Assembly (NCBI RefSeq): GCF_002335805.1
Contig: NZ_NISU01000001.1
Location: 3,170,079-3,234,078 of the forward strand
Direction: 5' to 3'
DNA from: Bacillus sp. FJAT-45350
Lineage (GTDB): Bacteria; Bacillota; Bacilli; Bacillales; NISU01
Length of the DNA: 64,000 nucleotides
Position 1 is the first letter of the stretch, and the number at the start of each line of letters is the position of its first letter. Both the position numbers and the translations under genes were made by a program. The notes under the pieces are model-generated. The model was not told the DNA's origin and made no database searches. It saw only the letters and a list, made by a program, of their open reading frames with translations. Positions 1 through 12,611 of the stretch are shown in pieces.

Positions 1-381
1 CGCTTGGCCATATAGTTAGCAGCCTTTACAATCGCTTCAATTGATTTCGACGTTTCCTCTTCTTGTGGAATAGTAGAGCGAGAAAATAGGCGACCTCTCC
101 CTAACTGTTCCAACGCCCTTCTCAGCTCCGGCTGAAAGATGATGATAATGGCAAGTAACCCGTAAGTTACGGTTTGATACATTAACCATTCAAGAGTACG
201 CAAACCAAAAAAGCTACTTAAAAACCATATCCCAAGGATAACGGTAATTCCTTTTAATAACTGAACAGCTCTTGTGCCTCGTATAATCATTATTAATTTG
301 TATATTACGTAGGTAACAAGTAATATATCTACTATCTGCCCCAAGTAATTGAGCAGTTGAAAATCTTCTCCCAAAAACATG
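1..381 (-). CDS. cdaA: Diadenylate cyclase CdaA, N-terminal part (runs off the window)
   Basis: This is the first 127 codons of the membrane diadenylate cyclase that makes c-di-AMP from two ATP. The translated start reads MFLGEDFQLLNYLGQIVDIL, followed by hydrophobic stretches giving three membrane segments (about residues 10-27, 37-57 and 64-82). A QPELRRALEQLGRG motif then leads into the DAC domain, whose catalytic DGA/RHR motifs lie outside the window. The ATG at 381 has a GGAGGAAG ribosome-binding site about 6 bases upstream. It follows rsiW on the same strand, matching the sigW-rsiW-cdaA order of B. subtilis. Identification is from sequence and synteny and is firm for this fragment. Confidence 0.93.
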
Positions 382-534
382 GCACTTCCTCCAAACCTTT
401 AGCATCAGGAACTACTTTTTTATATTTATAGCTTTATCATTATACCATATTTTAAAACCTATCGTATGCATCATACAGTCCGTCAATGAATACTAGAGCC
501 TCTCTTTTTCCCACTGATGTACGAAACTTACTTA

Positions 535-1182
535 CTAGTCTATATTCTCTTTTTCGTTACCTACCACGGTCGTTACATCAGAGAAGAAGCTCTTAATGTG
601 ATACCAAATCCATTCTAATACTTGGGTCACCTCATCTATTTCTCCAGATACAGAACCGGCAGAAGCTAGATACTTCTCGCTATTTACGAGAAGCACATTC
701 CCACGAACTTCTCCATTTAACTCTAATGTTCCATTACGAACAACCAAATTTCCTTCAATTACTTCCCCTTCTGGAACAATGACTTTGCCACTCTCATGGT
801 CAATTTGAATGTTTCCGTTTCCTGTCACACTTAGTTCCTCTGAGCTATTCCAAACAGAAATAATACTACTAGACATGAGTATTAGAAAAATAGAAGCAGC
901 TACGGCAAGAGGATGGTTTCTCATCCATTGCTTCCAGGCCACTCTCTTCTTACGCTTTGGTAGTTGTTGCAAGACATTATTTGTAAAGTTAGCCGATGTC
1001 TCTATATGAGAGGCACTTTGAACAAAAGCTATTGCTTTTCTCGTTTCCTCATAATGTTTCTTACATGAAACATTTGTCTCTATATAATGTAAAAACTCAG
1101 CTTTTTCTTCATTAGTTGTTTCCCCATCTAAATACCGATGCATAAGCTCAATAAAACGTTTATTGTATTCCATGTTCATCAC
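535..1182 (-). CDS. rsiW: Anti-sigma-W factor RsiW
   Basis: A single-pass membrane anti-sigma factor of about 215 aa that holds sigma-W inactive until cleaved during envelope stress. The cytoplasmic N-terminal domain (residues 1-87) precedes one membrane helix (about 91-109, AVAASIFLILMSSSIISVW) and an extracytoplasmic part. A PEGEVIEGNLVVRNG segment and the EKYLASAGSVSGEIDEV block are typical of RsiW. The usual zinc motif H-x3-C-x2-C is degenerate: after His32 only Cys40 is present, with Asn37 where the first cysteine is expected and an extra residue in between. The gene starts 9 bases after sigW, so the pair is co-transcribed and probably coupled. The start could be the first, second or fourth codon (all Met). 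Confidence 0.9.
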   Translation of the reverse strand: MMNMEYNKRFIELMHRYLDGETTNEEKAEFLHYIETNVSCKKHYEETRKAIAFVQSASHIETSANFTNNVLQQLPKRKKRVAWKQWMRNHPLAVAASIFLILMSSSIISVWNSSEELSVTGNGNIQIDHESGKVIVPEGEVIEGNLVVRNGTLELNGEVRGNVLLVNSEKYLASAGSVSGEIDEVTQVLEWIWYHIKSFFSDVTTVVGNEKENID

Positions 1183-1191
1183 CCTTTCACC

Positions 1192-1755
1192 TTAGACATT
1201 GCCCATTCGCTTACGCAAGGTTTCCCGACCGCGATGAATTCTTGTCTTAACTGTCGATACTGGCAGATCTAAAATCTCGCTGATTTCTTTTAAAGACAAG
1301 TCTTCAATGTACTTTAGTATAATCGCAGAGCGATATTTAGGCGGTAAATGGTTGATTTCATCTTGTATCCACTCTTGCATCTCTACCTTAACCACTTGAT
1401 CATCTGGAAGCTCTTCAGTAGATGCAATTTGTGATTGAACTGTCATCCCCTCTGTACCTTTAATCGGGTCCTCTAAATGAAAGTCTGGCTTCCTCTTTCT
1501 AAGACGATCAATTGCTAAGTTCGTTGCTATTCGAAAGAGCCAAGTAGAAAACTTTCTATTAGTATCATATCTATCAATATTTGTATATGCTCGTAAAAAA
1601 GCTTCTTGAGCTACATCTTGTGCTTCGTGCATATTCCCAAGCATTCGATAAGATAGTTGATACACTTTGTCCTTATACATCTCAACTAACTCACCAAAAG
1701 CTTCCGTATCGCCACTCTTCACTTCTTTAATTAATCTCTTAATTAGTTTCTCCAT
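1192..1755 (-). CDS. sigW: ECF RNA polymerase sigma factor SigW
   Basis: A 187-aa group IV (ECF) sigma factor that directs the cell-envelope stress and antimicrobial-peptide regulon. Region 2 covers about residues 10-90 (QLSYRMLGNMHEAQDVAQEAFLRAY, then STWLFRIATNLAIDRLRKRKP). Region 4 covers about 125-180 with the helix-turn-helix LSLKEISEILDLPVSTVKTRIHRGRE. The length matches B. subtilis SigW (187 aa). It is followed by its anti-sigma factor RsiW and then cdaA. A sigma-W-type promoter lies just upstream at 1793-1818, so autoregulation is expected. Confidence 0.95.
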   Translation of the reverse strand: MEKLIKRLIKEVKSGDTEAFGELVEMYKDKVYQLSYRMLGNMHEAQDVAQEAFLRAYTNIDRYDTNRKFSTWLFRIATNLAIDRLRKRKPDFHLEDPIKGTEGMTVQSQIASTEELPDDQVVKVEMQEWIQDEINHLPPKYRSAIILKYIEDLSLKEISEILDLPVSTVKTRIHRGRETLRKRMGNV

Positions 1756-1792
1756 CTCGTTACCTCCGCTTATTTTGCGGTATTATTACTTC

Positions 1793-1818
1793 TACGTATA
1801 AAACCGTATTTGGTTTCT
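1793..1818 (-). promoter_or_regulatory. Sigma-W-type autoregulatory promoter of sigW
   Basis: Reading on the minus strand, an AGAAAC box is followed after exactly 16 bases by CGTA. The sigma-W consensus is TGAAAC-N16-CGTA, so this is a one-base variant with correct spacing. It lies about 40 bases upstream of the sigW start codon, as in B. subtilis. No transcription data are available here; the call rests on motif and position. Confidence 0.8.
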
Positions 1819-1977
1819 TTTTATTTACAATTTTATATTTATATTAACACGAATAATATACGAGAAGTTAACAAACTTAGTAGTAGGTGAAACTATATGT
1901 AAATACGAAATAATCTTTTAAGAGGTCAGTGACGAACACCAACAAATTGTGTTCAGTTGCAAACAACCATAAGTCCA

Positions 1978-2008
1978 CAAAAAAACCTTAGATACAGTAT
2001 CTAAGGTA
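1978..2008 (-). terminator. Terminator of the rRNA-tRNA operon
   Basis: On the minus strand a near-perfect stem (ACCTTAGATAC pairing with GTATCTAAGGT) is followed directly by a run of T. It sits 16 bases beyond the 3' end of the last tRNA (Ala) and before sigW, so it closes the rRNA-tRNA transcription unit. Confidence 0.9.
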
Positions 2009-2023
2009 AAAGTGTCTAATATA

Positions 2024-2099
2024 TGGTGGAGCCTAGCGGGATCGAACCGCTGACCTCCTGCGTGCAAGGCAGGCGCTCTCCCAGCTGAGCTAAGGCCCC
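2024..2099 (-). tRNA. tRNA-Ala (anticodon TGC)
   Basis: A 76-nt cloverleaf with encoded CCA. The acceptor starts GGGGCCT, the D arm is AGCTCAGCTGGGAGAGC, the anticodon loop reads TTGCACG and the T arm carries GGTTCGATCC. It is the last tRNA of the operon. Confidence 0.96.
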
Positions 2100-2108
2100 A
2101 ACTTAAAT

Positions 2109-2182
2109 TGGAGCGGGTGATGAGAATCGAACTCACGACATCAGCTTGGAAGGCTGAGGTTTTACCACTAAACTACACCCGC
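2109..2182 (-). tRNA. tRNA-Gly (anticodon TCC)
   Basis: A 74-nt cloverleaf with encoded CCA. The acceptor starts GCGGGTG, the anticodon loop reads CTTCCAA and the T loop carries TTCGATT. Second-to-last tRNA of the operon. Confidence 0.96.
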
Positions 2183-2245
2183 TAATAAAATAATTGTAAC
2201 ATATAAATCTATAAAATAAAAGCCTATTCCATTAAAATTAACTTA

Positions 2246-2320
2246 TGGAGCGGAAGACGAGATTCGAACTCGCGACCCCCACCTTGGCAAGGTGGTGTTC
2301 TACCACTGAACTACTTCCGC
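2246..2320 (-). tRNA. tRNA-Gly (anticodon GCC)
   Basis: A 75-nt cloverleaf with encoded CCA. The acceptor starts GCGGAAG, the anticodon loop reads TTGCCAA between CCACC and GGTGG, and the T loop carries TTCGAAT. Confidence 0.96.
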
Positions 2321-2330
2321 AAAGATAAAA

Positions 2331-2406
2331 TGGTGAGCCATGAAGGATTCGAACCTTCGACCCTCTGATTAAAAGTCAGATGCTCTACCAACTGAGCTAA
2401 TGGCTC
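2331..2406 (-). tRNA. tRNA-Lys (anticodon TTT)
   Basis: A 76-nt cloverleaf with encoded CCA. The acceptor starts GAGCCAT, the anticodon loop reads CTTTTAA and the T arm carries GGTTCGAATCC. Its 5' end and upstream flank are partly duplicated at 2550-2587. Confidence 0.96.
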
Positions 2407-2587
2407 TTGCTGTTATATACTAAGTAATTCTTGTTGTAAACGGACGATGTTTGGCTTCATTGCCTTACCTAATCTCTTTCTCTTCTAGAAATGCTTCGAG
2501 GTGCATCCGTCGAGACAACTCGTAGTTGTTTCTGAGAAGTATGGCTCGTAACTCAGCTAATGCCTCTTGCTGTTATATAGTAAGTAA
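2390..2587 (-). repeat. Partial duplication of the tRNA-Lys 5' end and flank around a foreign segment of about 120 bp
   Basis: Positions 2390-2427 (the 5' end of tRNA-Lys plus its upstream spacer) recur at 2550-2587 with 35 of 38 bases identical; the three differences are all G/C transversions. The second copy is not a functional tRNA. Between them lie about 122 bp that match nothing else in the window and contain a short ACAACT-CGT-AGTTGT hairpin. The arrangement means the spacer between tRNA-Gln and tRNA-Lys is much longer than the others. It may be a small insertion that duplicated its target, or a remnant of an unequal exchange. Confidence 0.75.
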
Positions 2588-2588
2588 A

Positions 2589-2663
2589 TGGCTGGGCTAG
2601 CTGGATTCGAACCAGCGCATGACGGAGTCAAAGTCCGTTGCCTTACCGCTTGGCTATAGCCCA
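2589..2663 (-). tRNA. tRNA-Gln (anticodon TTG)
   Basis: A 75-nt cloverleaf with encoded CCA. The acceptor starts TGGGCTA, the anticodon loop reads CTTTGAC and the T arm carries GGTTCGAATCC. Confidence 0.96.
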
Positions 2664-2680
2664 CTATGATATAAATCAAA

Positions 2681-2764
2681 TGGTGGAGGGGGACGGATTC
2701 GAACCGCCGAACCCTAAGGAGCGGATTTACAGTCCGCCGCGTTTAGCCACTTCGCTACCCCTCC
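2681..2764 (-). tRNA. tRNA-Tyr (anticodon GTA)
   Basis: An 84-nt class II tRNA with a long variable arm and encoded CCA. The acceptor starts GGAGGGG and the anticodon loop reads CTGTAAA. Confidence 0.96.
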
Positions 2765-2823
2765 AGGTCTACTATGTATAGCTATAAGTAGCGAAATACT
2801 ATCTGTAAACACAGCATAAAAAA

Positions 2824-2899
<76 letters not shown>

Positions 2900-2905
2900 G
2901 TATTA

Positions 2906-2981
2906 TGGTGGAGGATGACGGGATCGAACCGCCGACCCCCTGCTTGTAAGGCAGGTGCTCTCCCAGCTGAGCTAATCCTCC
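2906..2981 (-). tRNA. tRNA-Val (anticodon TAC)
   Basis: A 76-nt cloverleaf with encoded CCA. The acceptor starts GGAGGAT, the anticodon loop reads CTTACAA and the T arm carries GGTTCGATCC. Confidence 0.96.
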
Positions 2982-2984
2982 ATA

Positions 2985-3059
2985 TGGTGACCCGTACGGG
3001 ATTCGAACCCGTGTTACCGCCGTGAAAGGGCGGTGTCTTAACCGCTTGACCAACGGGCC
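2985..3059 (-). tRNA. tRNA-Glu (anticodon TTC)
   Basis: A 75-nt cloverleaf with encoded CCA. The acceptor starts GGCCCGT, the anticodon loop reads CTTTCAC and the T loop carries TTCGAAT. Confidence 0.96.
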
Positions 3060-3217
3060 AGTGTCAATAATGTCTCTCTGACAAAAAATATTATACTAAA
3101 AAATAAATTTGTGTGCAACTCTTTTTTTCTATAGTTTATTTTGAAATTCAATACTAAATCTCAAAATAAAAAACCCTCATTTATAAGAGAGAAATTAATT
3201 TGTCTTACCTGCAATTC

Positions 3218-3293
<76 letters not shown>

Positions 3294-3294
3294 A

Positions 3295-3369
3295 TGGCTC
3301 CACAGGTAGGACTCGAACCTACGACCGATCGGTTAACAGCCGATTGCTCTACCACTGAGCTACTGTGGA
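3295..3369 (-). tRNA. tRNA-Asn (anticodon GTT)
   Basis: A 75-nt cloverleaf with encoded CCA. The acceptor starts TCCACAG, the anticodon loop reads CTGTTAA and the T arm carries GGTTCGAGTCC. First tRNA after the 5S gene. Confidence 0.96.
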
Positions 3370-3418
3370 ATAAGAAAGAGTAACTTAAAGGAAGTTTATA
3401 ATATTGTAAATAAAAAAA

Positions 3419-3534
<116 letters not shown>

Positions 3535-3628
3535 CAACCACTCTGTGATACTTCCTCGCAAGACTTGCGACGAGTAACCGCAGGAGCAGATTTCTTCGCT
3601 GAAATTGCTTTCAGCTGAGAGTTGTTCT

Positions 3629-8644
<5,016 letters not shown>

Positions 8645-8689
8645 AAAGAACAAATTAGTTAAGTGCACTGTCAATCAGCGACTTTTCAT

Positions 8690-8718
8690 ATAATACACTG
8701 CAACAACTTAATCGTCAA
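8690..8718 (-). promoter_or_regulatory. rRNA operon promoter P2
   Basis: On the minus strand TTGACG and TATTAT are separated by 17 bases, about 160 bp upstream of the 16S 5' end. It is the proximal of two tandem sigma-A promoters, the normal layout for Bacillus rrn operons. Confidence 0.8.
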
Positions 8719-8774
8719 CAAAAATCTTAAAATAATTTTGTGACGTTTTTTGTTGTTTTTTGCGGTACTAAACT

Positions 8775-8803
8775 AATATATCAGCTGTGTTTCTCTATGT
8801 CAA
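8775..8803 (-). promoter_or_regulatory. rRNA operon promoter P1
   Basis: On the minus strand TTGACA and TATATT are separated by 17 bases, about 85 bp upstream of P2. The consensus -35 box and the neighbouring AT-rich tract fit a strong growth-rate-controlled promoter. It begins 13 bases past the stop codon of the preceding small gene. Confidence 0.82.
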
Positions 8804-8816
8804 CTATTTTAAAAAA

Positions 8817-9044
8817 TTAATTCCACTTCTTTTTATCAGCAGTTCTAATATATTTTGTGCATTCTTTAGGTGAAGCAAATCGACGATAGATACCAAATAT
8901 AATTTGATATTTTTCTTCCATAGCCTTTTTAACTACATCGTCAATTCTTGGGTCAGTTAAATCTAAAAGTAATTCTTCCATTTCTTTTTTTAAAATATAC
9001 TCAATTTCTTGAATTTCTTTATGATTTAGTAACATTCCAATCAT
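8817..9044 (-). CDS. Conserved small protein of unknown function (75 aa)
   Basis: A charged, mostly helical 75-aa protein (EIQEIEYILKKEMEELLLDL, then PRIDDVVKKAMEEKYQ and RRFASPKECTKYIR). I do not recognise a family with a known role. The codon pattern looks coding and no better frame competes. It lies between the divergently placed pdaB and the rRNA promoters; its stop is 13 bases before P1. The ribosome-binding site is weak, and the fourth codon (Met) is a possible alternative start. Confidence 0.6.
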   Translation of the reverse strand: MIGMLLNHKEIQEIEYILKKEMEELLLDLTDPRIDDVVKKAMEEKYQIIFGIYRRFASPKECTKYIRTADKKKWN

Positions 9045-9217
9045 TCAGCCAAAGCACCCACCTGTCTACAATGTCTTATTTGAAATTATTCTTTGAGTTA
9101 GAAAATCTCTTTGAAACAATCCTCATTACCAAATTATTTTCTAATTTCCTAAATTTTATTCATATGTTGTCCAAATACTCATAGATTTATTATGAGAAAT
9201 GGGACAGGGGGGTTACT

Positions 9218-9976
9218 ATGAAATTCATTTGGGTTTGGAATGGAAAGAAACTTAAGCAAATGTCAATTATTATTATCGCTGCATTTTTCGCTGCCGGTCT
9301 TTTGTATGTCGAGAGAAGTGAACTAACTGTATTCTCAACACCTGATGGACCACAAGCATTTTATAAAGCTGACATTGACGAAAAGAAGCTAGGACTCACG
9401 TTTAATTTAAGCTGGGGTGATCAACAAGTTGGACCAATCCTTGATCAACTTAAAGAACGTGATGTGCAAGCTACATTCTTTTTATCAGCTGCTTGGGCAG
9501 AGAGGTATCCTGAAATTCTAGAAAGAATTATGGATGAAGGCCACCTTATTGGGAATCATGGATATCAATATGAAAGCTATCCATCATGGAAAGACGACAA
9601 GATAACGAAAGATATTCGAGAAAGTCACCAAATACTAAGTAGCATGATTGGCTCAAAGCCTACATTGCTCCGTCCTCCTAATGGACAATTCGACAAACGA
9701 GTACTAAAGATTGCCGACTCGTTTGACTATACGATTGTCCACTGGAGTATTAACTCCAATGACTGGCAAAACCCAGGAGTTGATGCCATTGTTAATAATG
9801 TCGTAAACAACGTTGAAGCTGGGGACTTGATATTAATGCATGCGTCTGATTCCGTTAAGCAAACAGACAAGGCTCTACCAATCATTATTGACCAACTTAA
9901 GAACAAAGGCTACTCATTTGTAACAGTCGATGAGTTGATTGCTAGCACTGATACTGAAAGTGAAGAAATCGATTAA
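9218..9976 (+). CDS. pdaB: Sporulation polysaccharide deacetylase family protein PdaB
   Basis: A 252-aa protein with an N-terminal membrane anchor (about residues 16-30, SIIIIAAFFAAGLLY) and a NodB-type deacetylase domain (about 55-240). Family landmarks are TFNLSWGD (motif 1), ATFFLSAAWAERYPEI, GHLIGNHGYQYESY (motif 2), LLRPPNGQF (motif 3) and ILMHASD (motif 5). In motif 1 the usual first Asp is Asn, and in motif 2 only one of the two metal-binding His is present, so classical zinc deacetylase activity is doubtful. PdaB is needed to maintain spore cortex peptidoglycan after engulfment in B. subtilis. Its location beside kbaA and gerD is conserved. A GGGACAGGGGGG tract precedes the ATG. Confidence 0.92.
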   Translation: MKFIWVWNGKKLKQMSIIIIAAFFAAGLLYVERSELTVFSTPDGPQAFYKADIDEKKLGLTFNLSWGDQQVGPILDQLKERDVQATFFLSAAWAERYPEILERIMDEGHLIGNHGYQYESYPSWKDDKITKDIRESHQILSSMIGSKPTLLRPPNGQFDKRVLKIADSFDYTIVHWSINSNDWQNPGVDAIVNNVVNNVEAGDLILMHASDSVKQTDKALPIIIDQLKNKGYSFVTVDELIASTDTESEEID

Positions 9977-10036
9977 GAAAATGCGTAGTTCGTCTTACTG
10001 TCTTATAAATATACTAACTTAGAAAAAAGGTCGTTC

Positions 10037-10642
10037 CTATTTGGAACGACCTTTTGGATCTTCTGCTGTTAAGCGGTGTAACATTAATATTTGCCAAGTA
10101 TTCCCTACTAGTAATGGTGTTAAGTAAATCCATAACCATTTCGGGTCATTTACCGTTAAGGCTGGTACCCACTCAATAATTGTAACGACATAAATAAAGA
10201 ATAATGCCGGAATAAAGGCAGTGCGATTTGTTTCTTTACTCTTAATATAAGCAACTATAAGGCCATACATCAATAATAATACAGGCATAAGCATGTAGTG
10301 AAAGATGGTCTCGTTTTCTGTAGCAAATGCAATATATCGAAAGTAAATCAAATCAAAAAACACGAATGCAATAAGTACAACCTGTACTCTATTCCAAAGT
10401 TTGACCGTCTTAAATAAACCTAAACCGAAACGGTGAATCGTTAAGTATGCAAAGAACCCCATCTGACTAATTAAACTGAAAGCAGCGCTGATTCCTAAAA
10501 GCCAAATAACCCCGACTAATAGATTCACGAGCCCTCCTTCAATTAATACAGACCAATCAATAATAAGACCTACTATAGCACCACTAATACTTCCTACTAA
10601 AAGTGTTGTAAAAAATAAATAAACAACTTTACGGCTATTCAC
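10037..10642 (-). CDS. kbaA: KinB-signalling pathway activation protein KbaA
   Basis: A 201-aa polytopic membrane protein with about six hydrophobic segments (for example TTLLVGSISGAIVGLIIDW, LVNLLVGVIWLLGISAAF, VVLIAFVFFDLIYF, YMLMPVLLLMYGLIVAYI). In B. subtilis KbaA activates the KinB branch of the sporulation phosphorelay. The GTG start has a GGAGG box about 10 bases upstream. Position between pdaB and gerD is the conserved one. Function is taken from family and synteny. Confidence 0.9.
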   Translation of the reverse strand: MNSRKVVYLFFTTLLVGSISGAIVGLIIDWSVLIEGGLVNLLVGVIWLLGISAAFSLISQMGFFAYLTIHRFGLGLFKTVKLWNRVQVVLIAFVFFDLIYFRYIAFATENETIFHYMLMPVLLLMYGLIVAYIKSKETNRTAFIPALFFIYVVTIIEWVPALTVNDPKWLWIYLTPLLVGNTWQILMLHRLTAEDPKGRSK

Positions 10643-10727
10643 TGTAGTGTATCCTCCATTTTTCTAACTTTGCTCTATTGATTTTACCAATGACGACATT
10701 AAATTACTAGTTTGGATATGTAGATGA

Positions 10728-10758
10728 TGTATATTTTTTCGCGAAATATTTCATATTA
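10728..10758 (+). promoter_or_regulatory. Sigma-G-type promoter of gerD
   Basis: TGTATA and CATATTA are separated by 18 bases. The forespore sigma-G consensus is roughly TGAATA-N18-CATACTA, so this is a close match, and it lies 29 bases upstream of the gerD start. gerD is a sigma-G gene in B. subtilis. The call is a motif match only. Confidence 0.6.
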
Positions 10759-10787
10759 ATGACAAAATGGTCGAAAGGAGCGGTTTT

Positions 10788-11432
10788 ATGAAATCCGCTG
10801 GTAAATTACTTATTTATGCCCTTATCCTTGTCTCAATCTTCGGTTGTGCTCCTGCAGAAAATGGAGGATCCACCCAACCTGATTATGAAAGCACAAAAAA
10901 AATGATGGTTGATATGCTTAAGACAGATGAAGCGAAGGAAGCAATTAAAGAAATTATGGAAGACGAAGAGGTCAAACAACACCTTGTAATGGAACAAGGG
11001 TTCGTCGGTCAAACAATACAGCAAACACTCGTCTCAACAGAGGGGAAAAAATTCTGGGTAGAAACAATGGAGGACCCTGAGTTTGCAAAGGCATTTGCTG
11101 AGAGCATGCAACAAGAAAATGAGAAATTATTAAAGGGCTTAATGAAAGATCCTGAATACCAACAAATGATGATGGACATTTTAAAGGACCCAGAAATGGA
11201 ACAGGCTACACTTGATTTATTGAAAACAAAAGAATATCGTCAACAAATCATGAATGTTATGGTTGAGGCTTTTGAAAGTCCATACTTTGTAGCGAAAGTA
11301 AATGATTTACTAAAAACAGTCACAGTCAAAGCAATAGAACAAGCGGACATCCAGAAGGAAGAAGAAAGTGAAGGAGGAGAAGAAGAAGGACAAGATAGCG
11401 GTGGTAATGAAGGTGAGGAAGAAAGCACATAA
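10788..11432 (+). CDS. gerD: Spore germination lipoprotein GerD
   Basis: A 214-aa lipoprotein required for nutrient germination, forming the germinosome cluster with germinant receptors in the inner spore membrane. The signal peptide MKSAGKLLIYALILVSIFGC ends in a lipobox with Cys20. The body is helical with recurring KDPE-type motifs (MEDPEFAKAF, MKDPEYQQMMM, LKDPEMEQATLDLL), and the C-terminus is a very acidic Glu/Gly-rich tail. I start at the ATG at 10788, which has AAAGGAG 9 bases upstream; an upstream GTG in frame would destroy the signal peptide layout. Convergent with salA, sharing a terminator. Confidence 0.94.
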   Translation: MKSAGKLLIYALILVSIFGCAPAENGGSTQPDYESTKKMMVDMLKTDEAKEAIKEIMEDEEVKQHLVMEQGFVGQTIQQTLVSTEGKKFWVETMEDPEFAKAFAESMQQENEKLLKGLMKDPEYQQMMMDILKDPEMEQATLDLLKTKEYRQQIMNVMVEAFESPYFVAKVNDLLKTVTVKAIEQADIQKEEESEGGEEEGQDSGGNEGEEEST

Positions 11433-11446
11433 ATAGTAGTAAAGAC

Positions 11447-11483
11447 AATAAAAAGCGGGCTCACATGAGCTCCGCTTTTTATT
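11447..11483. terminator. Bidirectional terminator between gerD and salA
   Basis: A perfect stem built on AATAAAAAGCGG and CCGCTTTTTATT with an inner GCTCA/TGAGC. A-rich and T-rich flanks give a U-run in both directions. It sits between the convergent stops of gerD and salA. Confidence 0.9.
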
Positions 11484-11487
11484 GTTA

Positions 11488-12537
11488 TTATGCCTTTTCA
11501 ATTACTCGTTTGGCAATATTCTCATATATCTGTCCTATTGGATGCTCTTCAGCATAAATTGACGGTGCAAAGTCATCTTCATTTATTTCTGGTTGTCCTA
11601 ATGGAATTTGCCCTAGAAGCTCGGATTTTAATTCTTCCGCTAAGCGCTCTCCTCCACCTTGTCCAAATACAAATTCTCTCTCTCTTGTAACCTTGCTTTC
11701 AAAGTATGCCATATTTTCTACGATACCAAGAATTTGATGGTTTGTTTTAATCGCCATAGCACCTGCTCTCGCTGCAACAAACGCTGCTGTCGCATGAGGA
11801 GTCGTCACAAGGATTTCCTTTGAATGAGGTAGCATTGTGTGAACATCTAACGCTACATCTCCTGTACCTGGTGGCAAATCAAGAACAAGATAATCTAGAT
11901 CTCCCCATTCCACATCAGTGAAAAATTGGTTTAACATCTTTCCAAGCATAGGACCTCTCCAAATAATTGGTGCATTGTCTTCAACAAAGAATCCCATCGA
12001 TATAACTTTTACTCCAAAACGCTCTACCGGTATAATTCTTTCACCTTGAACTTTCGGTCTTTCTTCAATGCCCATCATATCCGGAACACTGAAGCCATAA
12101 ATGTCGGCATCAACAATCCCAACTTTTTTCCCTAGCCTTGCAAGAGTTGTAGCTAAGTTTACAGAGACTGTTGATTTACCAACACCACCTTTACCACTTG
12201 TAACAGCAATAAATTTCGTTGTGTTTTCTGGTGAAAGAAGCGTTGTCTTCCCTTTAGGGGCCTCTTGCATTCCACCATGTTTCGATTGTTCCTCATCCGT
12301 TAGTTCTTCAAAGCGTAGACCTACTGACTCTGCGCCAGCTTCTTTCACAACATTTACGATTTGTTGCTGGACTTGCATTTGACCAGAAGTACCTGTTTTT
12401 GCTAGAGCAATCTTTAAGCTCACTAGCCCTTCTTTCACTTGCACTTCCCTTACCCCACCTATTTCAACAATGCTTTTATTTAGATCTGGATCTTTTACTC
12501 CATTTAGTGCTTCTAATACTGCTTCTTTTGTTACCAC
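11488..12537 (-). CDS. salA: Mrp/NBP35-family ATPase SalA
   Basis: A 349-aa P-loop protein. An N-terminal MIP18/DUF59-like domain (about residues 1-90, VLEALNGVKDPDLNKSIVEIG) precedes the ATPase with the deviant Walker A AVTSGKGGVGKSTVSVNLA and LDLPPGTGD (Walker B/switch). Mrp proteins act in iron-sulfur cluster carriage; in B. subtilis SalA regulates scoC and so exoprotease expression. The start is taken as GTG at 12537 because AAGGAAGGTG lies 6 bases upstream. It lies between cwlD and gerD as in B. subtilis. Confidence 0.93.
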   Translation of the reverse strand: MVTKEAVLEALNGVKDPDLNKSIVEIGGVREVQVKEGLVSLKIALAKTGTSGQMQVQQQIVNVVKEAGAESVGLRFEELTDEEQSKHGGMQEAPKGKTTLLSPENTTKFIAVTSGKGGVGKSTVSVNLATTLARLGKKVGIVDADIYGFSVPDMMGIEERPKVQGERIIPVERFGVKVISMGFFVEDNAPIIWRGPMLGKMLNQFFTDVEWGDLDYLVLDLPPGTGDVALDVHTMLPHSKEILVTTPHATAAFVAARAGAMAIKTNHQILGIVENMAYFESKVTREREFVFGQGGGERLAEELKSELLGQIPLGQPEINEDDFAPSIYAEEHPIGQIYENIAKRVIEKA

Positions 12538-12611
12538 AAAGTACACCTTCCTTTACATCCGTTATAAGCATTAGTATAGCATTGTCATTCAATTAGATGT
12601 ATCATTTTAAC

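Noticed and set aside
11240-12596. Several frames opposite gerD, salA and the following gap
   Set aside because: Antisense shadows with no ribosome-binding sites or recognisable domains.
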